DNA from: Rhynchopus euleeides
Taxonomy: Eukaryota; Euglenozoa; Diplonemea; Diplonemida; Diplonemidae
Direction of reading: 5' to 3'
Length of the DNA stretch: 64,000 bases
Assembly (NCBI GenBank): GCA_963210315.1
Contig: OY723262.1
Location: forward strand, 620,001-684,000
A model generated the notes under the pieces. It was not told where the DNA came from, made no database searches, and saw only the letters and a program-made list of their open reading frames with translations. The translations under genes and the position numbers were made by a program. Below, in pieces: positions 30,908 through 39,675 of the stretch; position 1 is the first letter of the stretch; every line of letters starts with the position of its first letter.

Positions 30908-31040
30908 GGCCGGAAAAGAGGACCAAAAAATGAGACCCCCCCCCCCTTTTCACTACGCACAAACTACGCAATATGGGGTCGTCAGGGGCACCAATATATA
31001 TATACTTTGGTCTGTAAAGGGTTAAAGGGCTTAAGACCAC

Positions 31041-32273
31041 CCCTAGGCATACAGTGCATCCGAATCGGATCCGATACATTATCGGACGATTATCGGATCC
31101 GATAATCATCCGATAATTTTTTTTGGGTGGGTTTTTCAACCAGAAAATGTTACCAATATTCTGCCTGATCAGGGTCAGTGCTGGCGCGGGGTGGTCGATT
31201 CATGTAGCCTCTCTTTGCATTCTCTGGACCACCTCGAAGGGTGCACCACGAGCCAAGCATCCAAGTATGGGGACTAGGCTGGAAACTGATTCAGTCATTG
31301 AAATAGATGGGCATCCACGGCGCAAGTGCAGGTGCAGCTGTGCTGCATTCTTGAGGGCTCACGCTACGTCAAAAACCACGCCCTCATCCAAACGTGCAAG
31401 GGCTGAGCCAAGGCGTCAACCCCTTCGGCCTCGTCAGCGCCCCAGGAACACAGGCCCCGTCATTGGTTTTCGACGACGATGGAGATGATGACCCGTGCCG
31501 CGCGCACACCAGCCAACAATGCCCCGGTGCTAGGGACGGGGCCGAGGGGGGTGGTGTGGCAGGGAAGTGCACGGGACTCGATGCTGGGAGGGCTTGGCGC
31601 GCGAAGCGCGCCAAGCCAGCAAATCCGCCCCCAAAAAAATATTTGAAAAATCCATTCGACCGGGCACCGGTCGAGCGCGCCAGCACTGATCAGGGTTAGG
31701 GTTGTTACAACCCCCTGGCAAGCGAGCCTTCGACCGAAGGACCGGAAAGTGTTACAACAATCCCCGTGGCTATTTAGTCAATGCCAGATTTTCGAAAACC
31801 AACGCCCCAGGGATACCTGCAGGACAAGGGCGCCAGTACCGCTGACTACGCGGTGGTCCCGACGGAAGCGCGCGACGCGGTGGTGGAGCGGGGGTCGGGG
31901 ATGCAGGACGAGCTCCCTCGGGTGCACCCTCACTGTGCAACTCAGCTGGCAGCTCTGATGAGCTGCGGCTGCACGACTCCACTAAAACTCAAAAAAAATA
32001 TCAAGCGTGGGGTCTGGGGGGTTTCTCGTGAGGCAGAAATGACGACAAAAGGGGAAAAGAGTGTGTTCTGGTGCCCACAACGCACACGAACACTGATTAT
32101 CGGATGATTATCGGATGTCCGACAATGACCGATAATGTCCGATAATCATCCGATAATCGTCCGATAATGTCCGATAATGCCCGATAATGTCCGATTCGGA
32201 TCCGATAATTTGGGATTTTCCCCGAAAATCCGATAATGCCCGATAACCGATTCGGATGCACTGTATGCCTAGG
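31041..32273. mobile_element. Inverted-repeat element H built on CCGATAATG words
   Basis: Ends CCTAGGCATACAGTGCATCC and its complement (about 31042-31061 and 32253-32272). Subterminal arrays repeat CCGATAATG/CATTATCGG many times in both orientations (31070-31115 and 32095-32250). Inside lies a second inverted pair, TCAGTGCTGGCGCG near 31173 and CGCGCCAGCACTGA near 31676, and a perfect GC-rich hairpin GGCTTGGCGCG/CGCGCCAAGCC near 31590-31616. Short open frames are present but no gene is supported. Confidence 0.72.
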
Positions 32274-32725
32274 GGGGGGGGGGGAGGTAGAGGGGGTGGG
32301 CTGCACCCAACCGTTTCAAGACACGCTGCCGATAGGGGGGTGGGGGGTGGTGGGGGTGGCGGGGAGGCGTGGGGAGATATGTCACCGTCGTCACGTCTCC
32401 TCTCCCCCGCCCCCTCCTCGCACCCACCCTGTGAAAACAGGAGGGCGCCTGCCAGGGGCAGGGGAAGGGGATCGCAGTGCAGAACACAGCACTGAGCACG
32501 ACACACGCCACACACCTTAATCACCCTTTCTCCCTTCGTGCAGGCTGCACTCCCCGCCCCGAGCAAGCTCTGACGGAAGCCCCCCCCATCACCACTAAGT
32601 TTTACTATTGTTGAGAAACCACCCACACCACCACCACCACCACCACCCCCCCCTTCGAGAGCCCAATAATCAGGTGGGGTAGCACACATGATGTGGCCAC
32701 CACCACCACCAACACCTTTCCCCCA
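32274..32725. other. GC-skewed spacer between element H and the 1188-residue gene
   Basis: G-rich then C-rich low-complexity DNA with CCA/CAC runs. It would hold the 3' UTR of the minus-strand gene to the right. No coding sequence or repeat terminus seen. Confidence 0.5.
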
Positions 32726-35700
32726 TCATGCCCGCGTATCCAACGAGATGCTGTGGAAATAGGTCTGCATGAGCTGGGGGAACTGCGAGGGTTCTATCTC
32801 GGTCGCCTGCAGGCGGTGCCGCTCTGCGTAGGTCGGGATGCGCCTCTCGCCTGGGCGGGCCGGGCACGCCAGGAACACCTCCTGCAGAGTGTGGAACAGG
32901 GCGTGGTCGTGCGACAGCTGCTTCAGGATCAGCTGCGACGCCGCGTCGAGCGAGCTGTCCGGCAGCAGTGGCGCCGCACACCTCCCCTTCACCGACGCCT
33001 CCGCCGCATGCGCGAGGAGCCCCGCAGCCACCGCAACGCAGGCCACAGCGCTCTCCCGCTGCACACCCTTCAGCACGCCGTACCTCACCCTGCCCGGCTT
33101 CTGCGAGATGCATGGGTTGAGGAAGGGGTGCACGCTGGATCTCGACCTGCGAGCCCCGCCGATGGTCACCCTCGGCCCCCCCGCCGCCGGCTCCTCCGGC
33201 GGCCGTGCCGCCGCAGGGGGGCACAGCGCACCCAGCGACTTCGGCGGATGCGGCTGCACCACCGCCACCACACCACCACCTCCCTGCCAGGGCGGGCCCC
33301 CGCAGAACCCACTCCCCCGGGAGCTGCAGCGGTGCCCCGGCGACGCCGCCACCGCCAGCTGGGTGTGGTGCGCCGGGGGTGCCACCCCCAGCACAGCCGC
33401 CGCCTCCGCCGCGCGCGACTGCCGCAGCGCCGTGACAAAGCTGTGCTCCGGCGGCGCCGCCTTCGCCACCCGCGGGCTCCCGCGGGAGCTGAAAAACCGC
33501 CGCCCCGCCACACCCCCCCCGCCACCACCACCACCCTCCCCCAGGGGCAGGCGGAGGCAGGTCTGCGACGGCGGGAGGCGGGGAACCTCACCCCCTGCGG
33601 GCCTCGCGGCAGACGCAGCAGCGTTGCTGCTGCTGCGTCGGAGGGGCCGACCCCCATCGGGGGCGGCCGGGCTGCCGGAGGCGAGCCGATGCGAGGCGGA
33701 AGACCTGCTGAGGTTGACGGACTGCAGCACGCCTGGGAGGAGTGTCGCGTCGAATGCAGAGGCAGCCAGGCATTCCTCCTTGCGGGAGTGCCGGAGACGC
33801 GCCTGGCGGGAGCAGCGCCGCTCCCGCAGGGCATCCGCCTTGCTTCGCTTCGCAGGATTTTCCACAGCGGTGGTGGCGGCGGGGCGGGGAATTCTGCGGG
33901 GCAGAGGGAGATGCTGCTGCTGCTGCTGCTGCTGCACCAGCGCACCGCACCCCTCCGCCTTGGCCGGCACCGCAGGGATGGCTGCGACAGCCCCGCCCGA
34001 CTCCGCCACCCCCCCAAGAAATGGCGACGGAGATGCCGGGGGGGATAGCTGCCCCCCTCCCCTCAGTGGGCTCCGCGGGCCAGGCGGGGGGGTGCTGCTG
34101 GCACACTCCTCCCCGCTGGCTGCGCCGTCCTCCAGATCCAGCCCTCTATCCGCGTGGGGCTTTCCGGGGTGGGGTGCGGTGGGGGCGGCGGGGGGAGGGC
34201 CTGATGCAGTGGTGGGGTCTGCGGCATCCGGAGCGGTTGGGGTGGTTTGCTGCAGCAGCACATCCCTCTGGTAGCGGAGGGATTCGCGGAGGAGGTGGTG
34301 ACGGATGGCGTGGGTGGGGGATGGGTCCTGCGGGTTATGGAGGAGGGACCACTTGTTGCTGTCGGGGTCCTCAAACTCGTGGAGGACGGACTGGATGTCC
34401 CCCTGGAGGATGTGGGAGATGAAGGCGGATAAGGGGAAGCCATCGGGGCCCGCGTCGGAGAATTTTTGGAGAACATCCGCCATGTCTCGGGAGATGGAGG
34501 GGCGGTCGACAATATCCTGGAAATCGCGCAGGGTGAGGCTCACCTCCTTCAGACCATTCTGCCGGGATTCATACACCTCCGTAGCGTGGCTCTGCAGGTC
34601 GGTCAGCCCATCCGCCGTCAGCCTCTTCGTCTGCTCCGACCAGGTTTTATACGACAGCCTCGGATACTCCGCATTGTCCTCCGCGTCAAAAAACGACGTC
34701 TGCCCCGACACCCCAACTCCACCAGGGGGGAGATGCTGCTGCCCCCGATACCCCTCCCCTTCCCCCCCCCCCTCCTCCTGAGGGCAGCCCCCACCCCCAC
34801 CCCCCACAGCCAGTTGTGGCAGGGTGCTTTCCGAAGGGTTTTCTCGCTGCCCGACCCCCACGGGGGAGTGCGCCGCAGCCACCGCGGCTGCCGCCGCCGC
34901 CGCCGTCGCCTCGGGGAGGGTGCTGGCGTGGTGGTGGTGGTGGTGGGCTGTGAGGGCTGGCACACCCCCGACCTCCGCCGATGAAATGCCTTGGTAAACC
35001 TCTGATGCTTTCTGATACTCCCGCGCGATGCGTTCGAAATAGGCGTCGTCCGACTCCGCCTCCTCCAGGGGATGGCCGGGCGGGGCGGGGGTCGGGAGGG
35101 TGTTCTGCTGATGACGCTGCCCCTTCACGCCCCCCCTTGAGGCGCATCCCCCCGCTGTCGACGGGTGGGAGGACAGCCCCCACGACGACGCGTCGGACAG
35201 CGGAGCCCCCCGCGAGCCGAACCCCCGCGACAGCACAACATCCGGGTTTCCGGGGGCACCACCCCCACCGCCGGTCTGCAGGAAAACCCACTTGTCAACC
35301 TCGCTCTGAAATGCCACATTCGGAAGCGGGGCGCAGACAGCCCCCCCGCCACCCCCGCCGCCACTCCCCAGCCCCTCGGGCCCCCCCGCCTGCTGTGTGG
35401 GCCTCCCGAGGGTAGACGCATGCATCGCCCTGTCGAGCGACTCGCTATGCTGCACCGCGGCAGACAGGGGGCGCCCCCCGCGAGACAGCAGCACTCTCTC
35501 CCCGAGGCTCACGTTTGGAGGGGCGGCTGCCCCACGCCGCACACCCCCTCCCCGCGACGCCACCCCGCGGGAGTCTCGGGAGACCCCACAGCTGGGGCCG
35601 GGCGCCGTAGCACCCCCACAACCCACACTATGCCCCTGCTGGGAGACGAGAAGGCAGCCATCCCCCTGCATGTCGCCCGGGGTGGCTTCGGGCGATACCC

Positions 35701-36292
35701 CCGCCTCCGCCTCGCTCCCCACCCCCAGGGTGTGGGGTCGGGTGTGTTGCGGTGTCGGCGGTGCCAGCATGCCCTCCCCTGCGGGGCTCTCCATCCCCTC
35801 CCCCAGGCCCACAAGGGAGTACTCCTCGGGGAGGCCGGGGATGCTGTGGGGTGGTGGTGCATCGACGCTTCCCAGAGGTGGGGGTGTCAGGCCCAGCGGC
35901 AGCATCGCAGATGATGCGCTAGCCAAGTGGTGGCGTGGAGGTGCGTGCCGTCGGGGTATAGCATGCGGCGGCTGTGGGTGGTGGAGGCTCGACACGGCGG
36001 TGTATGGGTGTTCCGCCGAAGGGGGGAGCGCCGCCCGGCAGCGGTCGGCATCGAGTGTGCCGAGGAGGTCTGCCGAAGAGGGGGGGTGCTGCGCCGGCCC
36101 GGCAGCTGTGCGGGCTCTGGAGATGGTGGGTTCGTCGGGGCCTACGGAGGTGTCGTGGCGCTGCGGGGGCCCGCGGAGGGTGGGAGGTGTGGCTGGGGTG
36201 ATGCACTGCAGGCTCTCTAAGGCGAGCCCGTGGAGGCCGTGGGGGAGCTGGTCGGTGGATGTGACATCAGGGCGGGCGTGTCGCTCTTTCAT
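32726..36292 (-). CDS. Large low-complexity hypothetical protein, 1188 residues
   Basis: One uninterrupted 3567-base frame from ATG 36292. Composition is strongly biased (Gly, Pro, Ala, Ser, His), with poly-Gly, poly-His, poly-Ala and poly-Gln runs, so most of it should be disordered. Two blocks look folded: about residues 555-665 (PRLSYKTWSEQTKRLTADGL ... VLQKFSDAGPDGFPLSAFIS) and the last ~140 residues (PFLNPCISQKPGRVRYGVLK ... LMQTYFHSISLDTRA). No family recognised. High GC and periodicity make long frames easy here, but the two ordered blocks are on this strand and a stop-free 3.5 kb supports coding. A regulatory or scaffold role would be guesswork. Confidence 0.65.
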   Translation of the reverse strand: MKERHARPDVTSTDQLPHGLHGLALESLQCITPATPPTLRGPPQRHDTSVGPDEPTISRARTAAGPAQHPPSSADLLGTLDADRCRAALPPSAEHPYTAVSSLHHPQPPHAIPRRHAPPRHHLASASSAMLPLGLTPPPLGSVDAPPPHSIPGLPEEYSLVGLGEGMESPAGEGMLAPPTPQHTRPHTLGVGSEAEAGVSPEATPGDMQGDGCLLVSQQGHSVGCGGATAPGPSCGVSRDSRGVASRGGGVRRGAAAPPNVSLGERVLLSRGGRPLSAAVQHSESLDRAMHASTLGRPTQQAGGPEGLGSGGGGGGGAVCAPLPNVAFQSEVDKWVFLQTGGGGGAPGNPDVVLSRGFGSRGAPLSDASSWGLSSHPSTAGGCASRGGVKGQRHQQNTLPTPAPPGHPLEEAESDDAYFERIAREYQKASEVYQGISSAEVGGVPALTAHHHHHHASTLPEATAAAAAAAVAAAHSPVGVGQRENPSESTLPQLAVGGGGGGCPQEEGGGEGEGYRGQQHLPPGGVGVSGQTSFFDAEDNAEYPRLSYKTWSEQTKRLTADGLTDLQSHATEVYESRQNGLKEVSLTLRDFQDIVDRPSISRDMADVLQKFSDAGPDGFPLSAFISHILQGDIQSVLHEFEDPDSNKWSLLHNPQDPSPTHAIRHHLLRESLRYQRDVLLQQTTPTAPDAADPTTASGPPPAAPTAPHPGKPHADRGLDLEDGAASGEECASSTPPPGPRSPLRGGGQLSPPASPSPFLGGVAESGGAVAAIPAVPAKAEGCGALVQQQQQQQHLPLPRRIPRPAATTAVENPAKRSKADALRERRCSRQARLRHSRKEECLAASAFDATLLPGVLQSVNLSRSSASHRLASGSPAAPDGGRPLRRSSSNAAASAARPAGGEVPRLPPSQTCLRLPLGEGGGGGGGGVAGRRFFSSRGSPRVAKAAPPEHSFVTALRQSRAAEAAAVLGVAPPAHHTQLAVAASPGHRCSSRGSGFCGGPPWQGGGGVVAVVQPHPPKSLGALCPPAAARPPEEPAAGGPRVTIGGARRSRSSVHPFLNPCISQKPGRVRYGVLKGVQRESAVACVAVAAGLLAHAAEASVKGRCAAPLLPDSSLDAASQLILKQLSHDHALFHTLQEVFLACPARPGERRIPTYAERHRLQATEIEPSQFPQLMQTYFHSISLDTRA

Positions 36293-37400
36293 TGTGTAGG
36301 GGGGTGGAGGGGGTGGGCGTCACTGTGACAGTAGAAAAGGGAGATGTGAGATGACGGTGAGTGATCGTTTTGGCATGCGAGGGGAGAGCGAATGGAAAAG
36401 TAAATCCCCCAGCACCTTCTTGCAATGTTAGTCCTTTTTGTAGTCACCACACCAGATATATTGAACAAGGCAGATCAATGTACAATGGGAGGCATGCGAG
36501 GGGGGGGGGTGTTGAAGAGGGAGTTTGGCGTTCACTTTGTCGAGTCTGTATAAACTATGAACGGTGCATGTTTGGTGAGACATTTGTGCGGATACCAAAC
36601 GCTGCCGACGAGTCTTCTTAGATTTAGAAAGCGCGTTGTTTTGCCAATAAAAAGATGAAGGTGAAAAGGTGAAAGATCACTCGGGAGAAGAGAGGGGGGG
36701 GGGGGATGGGGGATGAGGTGGGTGAGGGGGGTTAGTTCTGCTGCAGTGTCCCCCCTCCCCTCCCCCTGTCAACCACAACTGCAAAACGGAGATGCCCCAC
36801 TCGTCCCCACCCGTCCGATCCCTTCCCCCCTCCCCCCCCTCCCTCACCCACCCCTTCCCTCGCCCCACCGAGAGGGTTGAGGTGTCAACAAATGGAAAGT
36901 CCCACTGTTGCTGTTTTGAGGCGGTGTTCAGCCAACACGCCGCAAAACACAACGGCATAAGAACCCATCCTTTTTTTCCAGCCCCCACCCCTGCCTTCCC
37001 GACTGACATCTGCAGGGAGGGGAAACAATTGGTACCCCTGCAAATCGACCTCCTGAGGCTGGAACCAGCAGCAAAAGGGTACACCAGGAGTGACAGAGAG
37101 AGGGAAAGTCGAGGGGGCTATGCGCGACATCGCAAGAGACCGAAGAAAATGTGGGGGCGGGGGGCGGGAGGTAGGAGGCGGGAGGGAGAGGGTGAGGGCG
37201 GACCACCTAGCCAGCGCAGTGCGTTAAATCCACAGCTCCGACGCATGAGTCCGGTTTCCCCCCCCCCCCTCCCCCGAACACCCAACCCTTTATTCCCGCC
37301 CCCCCCCCCTCCCCAATCTTTTTTGCAAGCTATGCACGGCAGCCATATTATCAAACCAGCGGTCGGATAACCGCCCTGAGAAAACTTTCTGCTCTTGCAC
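36293..37400. other. Intergenic region upstream of the 1188-residue gene
   Basis: Contains the promoter-side flank of the minus-strand gene, then low-complexity G and C runs (about 36690-36880 and 37255-37315). Short open frames are Pro- or Gly-rich and look like composition artefacts. No gene called. Confidence 0.5.
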
Positions 37401-39675
37401 CCCCCCCCCCTACTGGGGGTGGCCGAATAGAAGGGGGTGGCCGAATAGAAGGGGGGGGTCTGGAAATTCGAAATCCAGAAAATTTTAGGCCGAATACAAG
37501 GGGGGGGGGGGTCTTGTATTCGGCGGTCCGTGAATTTTGGCCAATTTTCAAATTTTCAGCCTGTTTTTCCAGTCCTAACAGGCACCCCATGGTCAAAATG
37601 ACCCACTGCGATTCGCACGGAATCCAAACATTCAAAAGAATAGGGTTTTGGACACCAGTGTGGGGGTCCTCACAGGTGGCTGACTCCTGGGAATATCCTC
37701 CCATTATCAGGAGCCAAATCAGGCCCACATTTCATGAGTGAAACTTGGCACCTCCACCCACAAAATGACCCCACCACGATCCGCACGGATTCCGAATAGT
37801 GCAATGGAAGGCGAAAATCGCGATTCCACGAGGTCACCTGGAGCAAAATTCACCAAAATTAGGAAAAACCACGGACCGCCGAATACAAGACCCCCCCCCT
37901 TGTATTCGGCCACCCCCTTGTATTTGGCCACCCACTGCAAAAATTGCCCAAAATTTTGGGTTTTGAAAACCCCCCAAAAAAAGCGTTTATACGCCTATTA
38001 GAAGGGGGGGGGTCTTCTATTTAGCCCCCCCCAGTAGGCCCTTGCATAGCCCCCGATTTTCTGTCACAAAACCAAATTTTGGCCATTTTTTCAATTTTTG
38101 GGTCCAAAATACCCCCCAAAACACCACCAAATGACTTTTGTGGGTCTCTCCCACCTGTTTCCCACCCTTCCACCCCAATTTTCCAGCTTTTTTGGGGATT
38201 TTTCGGGTATTTTTGTCGGAAAAAGCCCCTCCCTTAGGGCGCTTTTCTCCTGTATATCAACCAGGAAATTCACAAATCCACGTTTGAGTATGGTTGGTAC
38301 CTCAGCACCTAGTTCTGCTGCAAATTCCTGGAGTTCATTCCTTGTGAAGGGATTCAGAATCCCTTCTTGGCGATTATTGAGTCTGACAACATTGAATTCT
38401 GCCAGACTGTCTGCCCGGGTGTCGGATCTCGGCTGCAGCTGAGTGTGCTTGTGCGAGCCCGTTTTCTCGTTCCAGAGTTTTGCCCTGCCATCGTCACCCT
38501 GCTGTTTGCCGCCTTCTCCTAGCCCCTCTTTGTCCTACAGACACACCGGTGTCACACATGGATCTCTTCTGCGGGCACTGCACCTGATGCCATGTTCATC
38601 TCATAGTGTGTGCCCACTTTGTCGGTATATGCTAGGGGGGCTACTGTTACGCGACTGTTACTGACCATTTACATATGTGGATACCACTGAAATATTCCGT
38701 AGGTTTGAGCCGAAAACAGGGTACTCCGCCCAATTTGGGCTCCCGGAATCAATTGCGAGCGGAATTTTTCACTTTGGTGACGATTTTGGCTGATATTTTG
38801 GGTGATTCATGCCCACCCTGGTTACACCCCCTAAAAACAAGGAATTGGTGGGGTTATGGCTGGTCTCCCACGAGAACCCTCTTTCAGACCCCCTCTGGGC
38901 GTCACAAGGCCACCAAAACCACTAAAAACCACCCAGGAACCTACCTCAGGGGTAGCTGTGTGGTTGTGGGGTGTTTAGAGGCCTTCTCCGCCTTTGAAAG
39001 TGGTTGCTCAGAACTGGTCCAAAACGGCCCAAATTGGAGGGTCTACTGTTACACTACTGTTACAGACCATGACATGGGCGGATATCATTAAAAAAATCAG
39101 CATTTTTAACCCGAAAACAGGGTACTCCACCCATTTTGGTCTGCCGGAATCACTTCCGGGGTGAATTCTTCACTTTGGTGACGATTTTGGGGGATAGTTT
39201 GAGGATTTCGTGCAGATTTCAGCTCCCAAAAATAAGGGCTTTTTCGGAAAAGTTTCAAATTTTTCCACGAGAAACCTCTTTCAGACCGCCTCTGGGTACC
39301 ATGAGGCCCCCAAAACCACTAGAAACCACCCAGGAACCTACCCCGAGGGGTATCTATGTGGTTTTGGGGTGATTAGAGGCCTTCTCTGCTTTTTGGAAGT
39401 GGTATTTTTGAACCGTTACAAATCGGCCCAAGAGCGTTACACGAGCGTTACACTTTTTCGGGAGGTTTTTCACGAAAAAATGCCAAATAATTCGAATGGA
39501 TCGACTTTCCCGAGGGTGTCCGCTATTTTCTCGGATTTGTTCAGTGATCCCCCACTGGATTTTTGGCCAGGTACGCCCATTTTGGTGGAGTTTTTGGCCC
39601 AAAATCCAAAAAATCGTGTTTGTGACAGCCCTAAACAGAGATTTAAACAGCCATGCAAGGGCCTACCCCCCCCCC
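37400..39675. mobile_element. Element G (TAGGCCCTTGCAT ends), interrupted by F
   Basis: The right end is GCAAGGGCCTACCCCCC (about 39656-39672); the left end AGTAGGCCCTTGCATAG is at 38033-38049 but has been separated from its C-run by insertion of F. Inside are two diverged tandem units (about 38680-39100 and 39108-39470) sharing CACTTTGGTGACGATTTTGG and GAAAACAGGGTACTCC, each preceded by repeated CTACTGTTAC-type words. No coding sequence is supported. Confidence 0.6.
37413..38034. mobile_element. Element F (CTGGGGG ends) inserted in G, TA duplication
   Basis: 622 bases flanked by TA (37411-37412 and 38035-38036). Ends CTGGGGGTGGCCGAATAGAA and CTGGGGGGGGCTAAATAGAA (complement strand) pair. 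The words GAATAGAAGGGGG and GAATACAAGGGGG recur in both orientations. Inner arms near 37490-37530 and 37868-37915 pair as well, so one element may lie within another. Two degenerate copies of the ~25-base motif seen in E lie near 37600 and 37765. Confidence 0.72.

Larger units (their letters stand above)
27535..30992 (+). mobile_element. K1: three-ORF DNA element of unrecognised family
   Basis: 3458 bases between GGTGCCCCTGA and its complement. Just inside both ends lies a ~34-base sequence (core TTCACTACGCACAAACTACG; 27551-27589 and 30945-30978) in the SAME orientation, so the ends combine an 11-base inverted repeat with a direct repeat. Outside, all four known ends of K1 and K2 show GTATAY-like AT sequence, either target preference or part of the terminus. 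It encodes three plus-strand ORFs in tandem, with no transposase motif I can recognise. K2 (49289-50277) is an internally deleted derivative, showing that the ends can be mobilised together. Confidence 0.78.
26525..31021. mobile_element. piggyBac-type element (TTAA-flanked), interrupted by K1
   Basis: Left TTAA (26521-26524) followed by CCCTTTACAGACCAA; right TTGGTCTGTAAAGGG followed by TTAA (31022-31025). TTAA duplications and CCC-starting ends are diagnostic of piggyBac. A minus-strand fragment of piggyBac transposase lies inside (26784-27221). Without K1 (27535-30992) only about 1.04 kb of piggyBac remains, so it is an internally deleted copy with a large insertion 29 bases from its right end. 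Confidence 0.85.

Noticed and set aside
31690..31715. Telomere-like GGTTAGGGTT near 31694
   Set aside because: Only about one and a half units; it sits inside element H and is not an array.
32693..34422. Plus-strand open frames opposite the 1188-residue gene
   Set aside because: Arg/Pro/Ala-rich antisense shadows of GC-rich codons, without ordered blocks.
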